NCBI RefSeq assembly: GCF_002865645.1
Contig: NW_020194685.1
Location: 1,440,807-1,504,806 of the forward strand
Source: Hyaloscypha bicolor E
Lineage: Eukaryota; Ascomycota; Leotiomycetes; Helotiales; Hyaloscyphaceae
DNA length: 64,000 bases
Direction of reading: 5' to 3'
Shown one piece after another: positions 34,401-43,481 of this stretch. Every line of letters begins with the position of its first letter. Position 1 is the first letter of the stretch. Made by a program: the position numbers and the translations under genes. The notes beneath the pieces are model-generated. The model saw only the letters and a program-made list of their open reading frames with translations, did not search any database and was not told the DNA's origin.

Positions 34401-35256
34401 CCCTTGCCGCTTCCGCATCTGCAATGTTCTGGGTTAGTCGGCAACGCAAGTGAATTTTTGACTTTCGGGGATGTTTATAGAGGAACAATTCATACCAGTT
34501 GGGCATTGCCGAAGATGTCTGCTAGACTCGGCAAATAGCTGAAGCAGATATTCTAAAGTTTGGGAGTTAGCATGACAATTCAGAGAGAAAGGGGATATAG
34601 GATCATACCTAGAACATCCGCCATAGACAATCGAGCTTCGTTCATGTCCTCGCAAACATCTAAACATCGGTTGAATAGCTCCAAAACACTGCGCAATCTC
34701 TTCATCCACGATACAGTTCTGTTAAGCTTTGGAGTTGATACCAACGACAACTATCTACCATTAATCAAGGACCAACTCATGGGAGAGGATAGGAAGCACC
34801 TTGATATTGAGCTCAAGCAATCCCCAGAGTAGTCTGAAATCGGCTTCATATGGAATAATCGATCGAGTAAATATTCCAAGGAGAGTATTCATAGTTCTGG
34901 GAAACGGAAGAAGGTGATTCAAGAGCCGTCTGGTGATTGGGGCAGCTTTTAGATCCAAGCTCTGGTCTCGGATATAGGTGTGAAGGGTTTGCCAGTCTCT
35001 TGGTAAAGAAGCCTTTTCGTAGTCTGTTCAACTAGTCTCAGAATACACACTCTAGAACCAAGACTGTGGACTGCACTTACCGGCTCCTGACACTGTTGAT
35101 TTAATCGCAATGGTAGCATCTTTCCATCTTTTGGCGGCAAACTCGCTCGTGTCACTACCCAAAGTAAACAGGCCATTCCCAGAATAGTCGAGAGGGAGAA
35201 AGTACGTACTTGAAATCCACATCATGTTCGTCCTCAGTGTACGTCCGGCGCTCCAT
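31465..35256 (-). CDS. NLR-type receptor: helical N-terminus, NB-ARC, TPR repeats
   Basis: A gene of more than a dozen exons encoding roughly 1,000 aa, starting MERRTYTEDEHDVDFN at 35256. Residues about 20-230 are helical (FAAKRWKDATIAIKSTVSGA, FRLLWGLLELNIK), resembling the DUF7708-like N-termini of fungal NLRs (tentative). The NB-ARC ATPase follows: Walker A GRRGVGKT in YSIYGRRGVGKTNIALEYAY, Walker B KKKWLLIFDNA, sensor-like NGAILITSRKYYN, and GGLALAIQQAA. A winged region with ELVDFKLITEEGRELRAHRV matches the DUF7779 type. The C-terminus has tandem TPR-like units (ANCAWYLYETGNYDICLRM, CNIAGLTYYELNKLGDCRRN, LLANSYLCKSRVHFYRKEYD, YYSLGCVEFEQGNVDNAKGQ). Such proteins act as intracellular sensors in fungal self/non-self recognition. 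Every exon I checked keeps frame, so the gene looks intact. It borders the transposon-rich region. Confidence 0.82.
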
Positions 35257-36090
35257 CTTGATAAGATAACGAGGCTCGAGCTACGCAGAGCGTGTTATAC
35301 AAATAGCAGCTATTGAAAGAAATACTCGCAGGAGAAGAGCAATAACTTGGGATATCGAGCTAGACTACAGTGCGCTTGGAGGAGCGCAAACAAGGTCTGG
35401 CTTGGGAGATCCGCACTTCGGAGAAAGTGAGGGGAATGGATTTTGGGGAGAAGAAGGAAAGAAGGGCTGGCAGGCTGTAGGGCTGTATTTAGGCTCTCTA
35501 AGGCAGGAGGGGAATTTTGGGCGCTGCAATCGGGCCTGACTCTGCATCCCCGCGCAGCCCACTTGGGCGACCTACAGCTATCTCCCCCATCCCTCACGCC
35601 CTCCCCACTCAATGCGGCTGCAGGTCAGAGTCCATACAAGAGTGTCGAGGCAGGCAACAGCGAATCATCTACCCCTTGGTCTGAGAGAGTGATTCTTCCC
35701 ACCCCCAGGTAGCATCAGTTATCCACTCAGGATTGTGCACGCGTTCTCCGCGGGATGAGAACCTGGTGGAGGATCCAAGCATTGCGTAGGATGGAGGGGG
35801 AGAGGCTCTTGTTTGTAACATCGCACCCAGACACTGGATGGATGGACTTTTTTTTGTTTTTTTTTTTGTTTTTATGTAAAGAAAGTCTATCGTAAATCCA
35901 AAATGGAAGAGGGAATGATCGATCGATCGATCTCTACTTCTAGAAATGAACGTATCGCAATAATCTTCCAACCCCAATGGCAAACCCATCGGAATGAGGC
36001 CTATTCCCAATCGCAAAATGAGCCCACGTGACCAAACGTAGTCTCAGTATCCTCCCAAATTGCCGCTACCTAGCACAGAGAAATACAATG
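35257..36090. other. Intergenic, upstream of NLR gene
   Basis: 834 bases. It holds a long T-rich run with G interruptions (about 35849-35873) and a (GATC)n stretch near 35917-35931, both simple repeats. No supported gene. Confidence 0.45.
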
Positions 36091-36762
36091 TCAGATATAG
36101 GTATACTTGAAGGATATGTAGACAGCTTCCGACGCTCTTTGTGCGGTATTGACATACCGTAGGTGCATATTCTTGGGCATGCGACAATCAGCTGTCCATC
36201 TTTTGGTTCCTGAGGACCATTCCAGCGCGATTTCCATGGCTGCGCCTTCTTCGGGCCCTTTGTGGTTGGAAAGCCCGCAGGACTCACCGACTGGAAGAAC
36301 TGGTGGACCGCGGGTGGGAGCTCGACATCGGACTTTGTTGACTCGGCGTCGGATTCGGGGGAGGAGGATCGAGAGCACGCGCTCTGGCTCTGGCTCTGGC
36401 TCTGGCTTTGGCACCCGCTCTCGCCCTGGTTCAGTTAGCTGTCTGCCAGAGATTGAAGATTGGCGGCGGATATTCACCTTCTTATTGTCTGGAATAGAGG
36501 CCTCCATCTTTCTCTGATGTTTAGGGGTAGTGCGTAGGTGTTGGGGGCTAACGGATTGGGATCGCTTCTGGGGGTGGGAGGAGGAGGAGGAGGAGGAGGA
36601 GGTAGTGCTGGATGAATTGTTAGCAATCACAATTGACTCGGTCGGTTCTGGGCTATACAACAATGCGCTCAAGATCTCACCACACCTACCAGGGGAGGGA
36701 AGATAGGAGATGACGAGCGAATATATCCGGGGCAGGCAATCCGGTGCCCAAACGCTCTCCAA
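36091..36762 (-). CDS. Low-complexity open frame, doubtful gene
   Basis: An uninterrupted 223-codon frame starting MESVWAPDCLPRIYSLVISY. A serine run comes from a GGA microsatellite (near 36581-36601) and a KPEPEPEPER run from a CTGGCT microsatellite (36379-36412). The rest is basic and of no recognised family. Start context and codon pattern do not decide the matter. The frame could stay open only because of the repeats. Confidence 0.25.
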   Translation of the reverse strand: MESVWAPDCLPRIYSLVISYLPSPGRCGEILSALLYSPEPTESIVIANNSSSTTSSSSSSSSHPQKRSQSVSPQHLRTTPKHQRKMEASIPDNKKVNIRRQSSISGRQLTEPGRERVPKPEPEPEPERVLSILLPRIRRRVNKVRCRAPTRGPPVLPVGESCGLSNHKGPEEGAAMEIALEWSSGTKRWTADCRMPKNMHLRYVNTAQRASEAVYISFKYTYI

Positions 36763-37257
36763 ACGGTTCTTGGTTGTCCTAAAGTACTTTCCTTCTCAGC
36801 GACGACAACTATTGTGGATCGCCGGCTGCGAACTCGGCGAGGTAGGGAATGCTCCTGAGAGCCGGGGGGGACATGGCAGAGATAACCAGCAGCGCGTTGT
36901 TCGGTTCCTTTCGACTTTATGCAATCACCCGGTAGGTGGTGTCAGAATGGATATTCGGGGACTACACCGTATATTGATGATAAAATCGTGTGAGAGTGCG
37001 TCCTTCTCTGACGAGCCAGTAACGGGGAGCGGGTATCAGGCGATGGAGGATTGATGGAGTCTGCCTTGCACCGTGCGCGGGAACTATTCTGGTGAGAAAA
37101 GCCTTACTCGCTACTCGTTGTGGCCATACGCATTAATCTGTAGCCTAGATTCTCAGGGTCAGGACTGGCAGGGTTAAGAGTACTGATAAGAGAATGCGCC
37201 CAGCGAGCCAGCCCTTGCCCCTGCCCCTCCGACTCTACCTACTATGGTAAATCAACT
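36763..37257. other. Intergenic
   Basis: About 500 bases with no supported feature. A 114-codon plus-strand frame overlaps the start of the doubtful minus-strand frame and looks accidental. Confidence 0.4.
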
Positions 37258-37573
37258 TGAAATCCGCCTAATCCTACTTGAACTAACCCAACAAGGCAGC
37301 GCTCTACACATAAACACCTCAACCCCAAGGCACAAACAGCCCAAAGGTATCCCAAATCCTCCGGAGGTCTGGAGGAACCCCCTCCAGTTGTGATAGCGTA
37401 CCTAAAGGCACTAACTCCTGGAAGTCTCCCCCTAACCCTAACCCCCTAACCCTAATCGTTGTTCTAAAAATGAAGTTATAAGGGAGCAAGTTTTGGTGAG
37501 GAACAAGTTATGAGGGATATACGGGAAGGCATTACCCTGTTAGGCTAGATCAAATAGGATTAGGCGGATTTCA
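37258..37573. repeat. Foldback element with telomere-like loop
   Basis: The left arm 37258-37296 (TGAAATCCGCCTAATCCTA...) and the right arm 37535-37573 are inverse copies with about six differences over 39 bases. The loop of about 240 bases contains the telomere-like run at 37428-37455. A second inverted pair (CAGCGCTCTAC near 37297 and GTAGAGCGCTG near 37622) overlaps it. No gene. Confidence 0.7.
37428..37455. repeat. Interstitial telomere-like repeats
   Basis: Four CCCTAA-type units, one with two extra C. TTAGGG is the telomere repeat of most filamentous fungi. The short length argues against a fused chromosome end. Confidence 0.75.
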
Positions 37574-38078
37574 GTCGATTTAGGTGGAGTCGGCCCTCCA
37601 TTCCTCTCACTCCACTCCCTCCGTAGAGCGCTGCGTGAAATATGTAGCCGCAATCAGCCAGCCAGTCTGCCTACTGCAACGGCAACAGTAACAGCAACAC
37701 CGAGGTCCAGCAGAGCAGTACAGCTTATCTCCCGCTTACGATCTAGGTAGGTAGACGAGCCAATCGGTGTCTGTCTGCTCCACAGTGCCGACACCGACCT
37801 CCTGCACCTCAAATATTTGCTATTTGCGACCAGGCTTTCTCTGTTACTTCGCCATACCTCCCTCCCTCATTCCCTCCCTACCTATCGAACCTTACTTTGG
37901 ACTCCATTCATAACTCCAATACTACTACTTACTCCTTCCTACGACCTACCCAACCTTGACTGCCAAGAAAGGGTACCCTCAATCTCACCCTACTCTACCC
38001 AGTCTTCCCCGCCAAAGTCAATCGGCACTCAATACAACTGCCCTCCTCCTACCCAACATTGATTGACAAGAAGACCTC
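37574..38078. other. Intergenic, promoter side of the CmcJ-like gene
   Basis: 505 bases, pyrimidine-rich in the last 250, as expected for a fungal promoter and leader. No specific site recognised. Confidence 0.4.
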
Positions 38079-39160
38079 ATGCCTGATGTGACGGGAACCC
38101 TCGAGTACCTTCAAAAGCTCGCACTCTACGAATCCGAAAAACCATATTGGTGCTTTCTCCCTCCCCATGATGGCTTCGACCCGGACGTGGAGCGAGTCGA
38201 CAACTTGGAATTCGAAGACCATTCCGACGTCCATATTCGAGATATCCGAGACCTAAAGCACGCCTTCAAAATCAACGACTGCGGATTCGAAGTTGTTTCT
38301 CATCATAGCCGCTTCTCCAGCTTCCAAAAGCCCGACGATGTCGCACAATATCGCGCAGAGGCAGATCAGCTCTTAAAGGATACCCTGGACGCCGCCTTTG
38401 TGAAATCTTACGACTCCATCCTTCGGAGGAATGTGCCCTTTCAACGAAACCAGATGGATTTAGCCGATCCTTTACACACAGAAGGACCTGCTCGTGGTGT
38501 TCACAATGGTACGTCATCCTCTTTTCAAAGATCGTGTGATGATATGCTGAAGCAAGGCCCAGATATTACTTATGATTCTGGTCCGGAGGTCATCAATCGT
38601 TACTTGACAGACGAAGAAAGGTCACTCTTCCTCAAACCAGGATACCGCTTCAGGATTATCAAGTAAGAAGAACCCACGAAGACTGAATACGCTGACTTAA
38701 CTCCGGCAAGCACTTGGAGGCCGCTGGTGCCAGTCCTTGAAGATCGACCCCTAGCCCTCTGCGATAGTCGGTCGGTAGACCCAGAAGACTTGGTTCCAGC
38801 AGATCGAGTTGCGCCAGGAAGGTTTGGAGAAGTATACTACCTCACTCACAATCCAAACCACAAGTGGTATGGACTAAAAGGACGACGACTACGCGTACTC
38901 TTGCTAATCTTGGACTCAGGTTCTGGCTCAACAAGCAAACTCCTTCTGAACCATTTATATTTACCATGTACGATACAAAAGATGGTCCACATGCGAGATG
39001 TAAGTCTCAAATTCATTCTTCTTCGAGAACGACTTAGCACAGAACTAACGGTCTCATACCAGTCTGCCCACACGTCTCATTTGTGAATCCTCTTGCACCC
39101 AAGAACGCAGCCCCACGAGAGTCGGTCGAAACACGATCAATAGTAATTACAAAAGAATAA
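38079..39160 (+). CDS. CmcJ/AsaB-like Fe(II)/2-oxoglutarate oxygenase (hydroxylase/desaturase)
   Basis: Five exons (38079-38508, 38563-38662, 38711-38866, 38920-38999, 39063-39160) give about 287 aa. The family order is clear: MPDVTGTLEYL, GFEVVSHHSRFSSF, GPARGVHND (the H-x-D iron site), GYRFRIINTWRPL, EDRPLALCDSRSVDPEDLVP, GEVYYLTHNPNHKWFWL, PFIFTMYDTKDGPHARFCPH, SVETRSIVITKE. This is the fungal AsaB / gibberellin GA4-desaturase / CmcJ-like family, whose members hydroxylate or desaturate secondary metabolites. Exon 1 can be read through its 54-base intron, which would change the HND motif to HNG and insert 18 residues; splicing restores the iron ligand and the family spacing. No polyketide or peptide synthase lies in the window, so the substrate is unknown. 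Confidence 0.85.
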
Positions 39161-39468
39161 AGACTAATTTTAAGACTTCTACCTATTACTCCTATTAGTT
39201 AGCTAGGAACTCGGTTCTATAATACTTATATAGTGCGCTATTAATAACCTTAAGTATTAATAAGGAAACTTATTAATAAAGTTTGATAAAGATAAAAAGT
39301 AAGGATTTAATTGAACTTAATTATGAGGGGTTTGTTAGTAGGGAATAAGACAATAGAATGAATTAGTGAGTTGTGAAGCCACAGTGTCAAATTCAGTACA
39401 GAACTAATCTCTGTCCCTCCTGTGAGGTCCAGGGAAGCCTCCTCTAAATAGGAGGCCCTGATGATATA
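39161..39468. other. Intergenic, AT-rich
   Basis: 308 bases, AT-rich with TTAATAA-like runs suggesting an old mutated repeat. No gene. Confidence 0.4.
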
Positions 39469-39673
39469 TGTGACGGCGGGATCAATGCAACGGTCGAAGG
39501 CTCAAAGTTCAATGAATCTCATGCATTGAAAATACTAAGCTAGAGAACAAAGAAGGGAGGAATGCCTCGACGTTTAGTAGTGCTTTACCCATACCTCTGG
39601 CTTAGTTCCCTGTTTCAGGCCTGTTTCCTAATTCCTATTCCCGGCAGATCATGCAGTTATGCCAGCCGTCACA
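39469..39673 (-). mobile_element. Solo LTR-like element, family 1, copy A
   Basis: 205 bases with ends TGTGACGGC and GCCGTCACA. It matches copy C (42924-43129) in inverse orientation. The flanks (atata and actgc) do not match, so no target duplication is visible. Confidence 0.75.
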
Positions 39674-40091
39674 ACTGCACTTCTTGTACTTTAGATATCT
39701 CAATTTATATTAGCTTTACCCTTATATTTTGAAGCCTAATTCCATGTCAAATACTGCCTTGTTTATGCAATTGTCATAAATAGTATTGTTTCTGTAACAC
39801 TGGTCTGAGAAGTGTCTTTAACGGGGGCGGATCGCTTATATCGCGGTATTTAAGCATATCATCTTTCGAAATCTCGTTCTACTAATTGAACTATAAGGCG
39901 GTTTGGGGCACGGAAATAGATGTAATAGATTGTCCAGACACAACTGAAGCCGGATATACACAGGTGAACGACTCGAACGAGGAGCTTGGCTTGCTGAGGC
40001 TAATGGGGATTAGTGAAAGATAATATTGTCCATAGTGGACAAAAGACAAATGCTTGATTTTGCTCACGAGGGAAATTCAGAGGGGGAATCG
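39674..40091. other. Intergenic between LTR-like insertions
   Basis: About 420 bases with no gene. 40087-40091 is the left copy of the AATCG target duplication of the next element. Confidence 0.4.
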
Positions 40092-40213
40092 TGTCACGTG
40101 CTACGTACAGGGATATATATAGCTTCTTCACCGCCCTTAGGACACCATCATTTCTTACATATTTACACCAAAACACATACATTCCACTTCCACAGCTTGT
40201 CCAGGCCGTGACA
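40092..40213 (+). mobile_element. Short solo LTR-like element, family 2, copy D
   Basis: 122 bases from TGTCACGTGCT to GGCCGTGACA, flanked on both sides by AATCG, a perfect 5-base target duplication. It contains a TATA-like GGATATATATAG. The 40306-40436 copy shares about three quarters of its bases. Confidence 0.82.
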
Positions 40214-40305
40214 AATCGACTGGGTTCATATAAGAAGCACATCTGTGCAATGGCGGCTTTCGGACACGGTAAAATGTATGGATATCTCCCATCTGCCTAG
40301 CAGTC

Positions 40306-40436
40306 TGTCACGTGCTGCGCACAGGCCACTACAGATATATATATAGCTTCTTCCCCGCCTTTAGGGCACTATCATTCCTTACTAATATACCAATATATAC
40401 CCATATTATCCGCACAAGCCTCTTCAGGCCTTGACA
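40306..40436 (+). mobile_element. Short solo LTR-like element, family 2, copy E
   Basis: 131 bases from TGTCACGTGCTG to GGCCTTGACA, flanked by CAGTC on both sides (40301-40305 and 40437-40441). Same orientation as copy D, with which it shares the TATATATATAG box and the flanking GCTTCTTC. Confidence 0.82.
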
Positions 40437-40826
40437 CAGTCTAACCTAGTACTTAATCCCGACCCGTTTAGTCTTTTCTAGCCCTCAATTTAAATTTCTA
40501 TGCCGCAGCGTGTTGTCTATAAAGGCCGTGATATCCAACCCATGTGCGAGGGCGAGACCAGTTTCCTAAATGGGCTGTGTGCACGTTTTCGTAGGTTGGG
40601 TGAAGGAGAAGTGGAGGAAGGAGGGTGAGAAGCCGATGACGCAGGTGTGACAGTATACACTAAGGGTCTGATCAGAACAAGTAAGATGGGAGTATGAGTT
40701 TCAAATATACTGACTGCAGTGGGAACTTGGGGCAGTGTTGAGCCATTTTCTTTGACGGCCAGACCGGCCAGAAGATCTTTGTACCACTTTTGGAACGTTC
40801 CGTACTGATTTGTAGCTGTGATACTT
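40437..40826. other. Intergenic, 3' side of kinase-like gene
   Basis: 390 bases. A minus-strand frame overlaps the end of the kinase-like gene, but it resembles nothing and reads out of the kinase frame. No supported feature. Confidence 0.4.
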
Positions 40827-41729
40827 CTAGCTCTGGGGCTGCGGGAAGTCGGTGTAGTTCCCTCCTCTTCTCGAGTCACTGCAAATATTCCCTTCCAGGC
40901 TTTCCAGCTCTGAAATCAACGCCTGTTGATCATCAACCTTTCTAGAGGATTCGAAATCGATCAGATATGCGCGAGACGGCTGCACCAGAAAATTGTGTTT
41001 ATTCAAATCTCCGTGGTGGATTCCAAGGCCGTGTAGATTTGATACCGCAGTGCGACAAAGCTGCAAATCAGTATGTCCAGCATGACGTCCATACACTTTC
41101 TGAAGTAGGAAACCGATCACCCTCTCGCCCTCGGTTACATGCCCGAGGAACTTGGGTCCGATATCGTGCCCTTCAATCCACGAGTAAGCTTGCGTTTCCT
41201 GATCGTAGTAGTCTATCTCCCATGGGAATCGAGCGAACTTGACGATGACTGGGACATGGAATCTGGGTGTGGTTACTTCATAGACGTTGGGTAATAGAAT
41301 TTTAACCATGGTATGTGAGAGATAGTCAACATATACCAAGTGCCAAGTGTGCTGGATACTGGAGAAGGTTCTCTGGATCGTCCAAGCGAAGTGAGGGGAG
41401 ATGTCATCCTCACTTTTAGCGATATGGCCAAGGTTCCATTCACCTGACGGGAGGTTCGGTAGCTTGGAGACCAGAGCTTGAGGAAAGGCTAGATCTTCGA
41501 CATCGTAAACACCCGAATCGATAGAGATGTATTTGAAATATTTGCTATCAACAAGGACGTGATAGTAGCTTTCCAAGCCCGTATCATCAACATATAAGTG
41601 AAGGACCTTCAAATCTTGCATCGCGGGTGTTGCTAAAGGTGTTCGATGGTATTCCAAATGGTATCTTTGGAATTCAGGATCTTTTCGATTAGAGCACCAA
41701 GAATAAATTGCCCGGATGACTAAAAGCAT
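40827..41729 (-). CDS. Kinase-like (APH/protein-kinase fold) protein
   Basis: One exon of 300 aa. The second half holds a kinase core: VPVIVKFARFPWEID (lysine strand), FLGHVTEGERVIGFLLQKV (hinge), GLGIHHGDLNKHNFLV (HGDxxxxN catalytic loop) and AYLIDFESS (DFE where most kinases have DFG). The HGD and DFE pair is common in fungal aminoglycoside-phosphotransferase-like proteins, which cluster near RIO/Bud32/APH kinases. The first 120 residues are not recognised. Catalytic Asp and Asn are present, so phosphotransferase activity is possible; the substrate is unknown. It stands alone between solo LTRs, in a stretch likely to vary between strains. The start at 41729 may be too long; M36 (MQDLKVLHLYVDD) is an alternative. 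Confidence 0.65.
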   Translation of the reverse strand: MLLVIRAIYSWCSNRKDPEFQRYHLEYHRTPLATPAMQDLKVLHLYVDDTGLESYYHVLVDSKYFKYISIDSGVYDVEDLAFPQALVSKLPNLPSGEWNLGHIAKSEDDISPHFAWTIQRTFSSIQHTWHLVYVDYLSHTMVKILLPNVYEVTTPRFHVPVIVKFARFPWEIDYYDQETQAYSWIEGHDIGPKFLGHVTEGERVIGFLLQKVYGRHAGHTDLQLCRTAVSNLHGLGIHHGDLNKHNFLVQPSRAYLIDFESSRKVDDQQALISELESLEGNICSDSRRGGNYTDFPQPQS

Positions 41730-41892
41730 TTACTAATCCAAAATTTGAGATTTTCTCAAAATGCTTAGAAAATTCTAAAAACTTCCAGGATTACTATAGT
41801 GAGGTCAATGATCACGAATATGGACTTACTTTTTTGGTTTCGTAGTGCTGTTGTCGTGTAATTATGGTTTGGGAGGTTGGCTTGGCGGTTAG

Positions 41893-42407
41893 TGTGACGG
41901 CGGGATCAATGCAATGGTCGAAGGCTCAAAGTTCAAAGAATCTCATGTATTGGAAAATACTAAGCTATGGAACAAAGTAGGGAGGATGCCTCGACCTTTA
42001 GTATTATTCCGTCCAAGCAATTCCGGCTTAGCTTCGTTTTGTGCCTGTTTCCGATATCCTGTCCTTGGCAGATCATGCCCTTTGTGATGGGCACACGTGA
42101 TGGCGCATGGACAGGTGTCAGATGTCGTGGATCTAGTTTCCTATTTTGGGTACAGCTTGCGATCGGAATCGTATGGATCGCATGGGATTTCCTAATTAAG
42201 TAAAGGGCTTCGCATGCCTGGCTAAGCACTAGGGAATATATAGGGAGACGCTCCTAGCTTTGGAAGGGGCATCGATTAGTCTCTTGTTGGAATCAATTCT
42301 TGGAATCAGTTACACTTGCAAGCGTCACTCCGCAGCTTACTTACCTTGACTACTTGTGCATCACCCTGCTATTACGTGCCTTACACCCTTACGCTAGCCG
42401 TCACAGT
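41893..42407 (-). mobile_element. Solo LTR-like element, family 1, long copy B
   Basis: 515 bases from TGTGACGGCGGGATC to CTAGCCGTCACA, flanked by GTTAG on both sides (41888-41892, 42408-42412). The left 190 bases match copy A. About 310 bases before the right end have no counterpart in A or C, so it is a longer subfamily or has gained an insert. Confidence 0.85.
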
Positions 42408-42697
42408 TAGCTAGTGAACGCCTGCCTCTACTTCGTAGTCAAGGCGGAGCAGTTTCAATTGAAACAAATCATTTTGGAACTTGCTGGGCCCACTTCTTCT
42501 CGGTGGCAATGGTAATGAACATATACAGACTGGAGATAGGATACCCTGCTTACAGCTTTGTGCGGTTGCCCCAAAAATATATATAAGGGTCCATTCTCTT
42601 TGTTGAGATATTAACCATATCCCCTCCATTCCATTTGCATTCAATACGCAAATTTTCTCACACAACTAATTCTGATCTTTTAAAGATAATTGAAATC

Positions 42698-42778
42698 ATG
42701 AAAACAATCAAGAAAAACCTCTGGGACCTGGTTGGCACTGCTATGAAGACCAAGTCGGGACTAGTGTATTTTAAGTAA
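42698..42778 (+). CDS. Short open frame, possible stump of a broken gene
   Basis: Upstream lie a TATA-like run (CAAAAATATATATAAGG near 42570-42590) and a CT/CA-rich leader, then an ATG in a fair context opening a 26-codon frame (MKTIKKNLWDLVGTAMK...). It ends at TTTTAAGTAATG, which could also be a splice donor. Beyond it the sequence turns AT-rich and then into solo LTR copy C. It reads like the promoter and first exon of a gene whose rest was lost. No family recognised. Confidence 0.3.
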   Translation: MKTIKKNLWDLVGTAMKTKSGLVYFK

Positions 42779-42923
42779 TGTTTATTTTAATTCTTATTAA
42801 CTTCGAGCTTTAAAGCTTATATTTTATATCTCTATTTAATGTGTATAATAGAATTTATTAGTGAATTGTTTTTTGAAGCCATTTAGAAGCATTTAAGGCT
42901 AATAAGGCTACTTAATTAGTTCT

Positions 42924-43129
42924 TGTGACGGCTGGCATAAGTGCATGATCTGCCGCAAATATCACACGAGAGGAAACGTGCCTAAAACGGGGCAAGTGAG
43001 CTAGAGACTGACAAAACACTACTAAAGGTCGAAGCATTCCCTTCTCCTTTACTCTCTAGCTTCGTATTTTCAACACACGAGATTCTCGGAACTCTGAGCC
43101 CCGACCATTGCATTGATCCCGCCGTCACA
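42924..43129 (+). mobile_element. Solo LTR-like element, family 1, copy C
   Basis: 206 bases from TGTGACGGCTGGCAT to GATCCCGCCGTCACA, flanked by GTTCT on both sides (42919-42923, 43130-43134). Opposite orientation to copies A and B. Confidence 0.85.
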
Positions 43130-43134
43130 GTTCT

Positions 43135-43481
43135 GGTATTAAACTTTAAAGTAAACTAGCTATACTTTATTTATTGGTAATTCTCTATTAATATACTGAA
43201 AGGATTTTTTTACTTTTATAATTAAACAAATAATTAATTACAACGTAACAAGAGATTTAATTATTATATAAAAAAGTTAAAGGCTATATATAGGGTTTTC
43301 TCTATTATAAGTTATTACTAAACTTGCCTCCTCGAATGTTAATATTAAATAAATAAAAGTGAAGGGGGGGGGGGGATAACAGTCTCACGTGATGCAAATA
43401 TTCAGCTGCAAGGCTACGACTCAGCCTCCCTATTCTTCATCTCAACCTCTCCGTCTGTCAACAACCACCACAAACCCCAAA
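43135..43481. other. Intergenic, AT-rich then promoter
   Basis: AT-rich to about 43,350, then a G run (about 43367-43375), a CACGTG site (43385) and a pyrimidine-rich leader before the next gene. Confidence 0.4.

Noticed and set aside
37428..37455. Chromosome end or fused telomere
   Set aside because: Only four CCCTAA-type units, with normal genes on both sides and no subtelomeric repeats. Kept only as a short interstitial tract.
38500..38562. H-N-G in place of the H-x-D iron motif of the CmcJ-like enzyme, which would suggest a halogenase-type Fe(II) site
   Set aside because: The change exists only if a 54-base sequence with a GTACGT donor, CTGA branch and CCCAG acceptor is read as coding. 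Splicing it restores HND and the normal family spacing.
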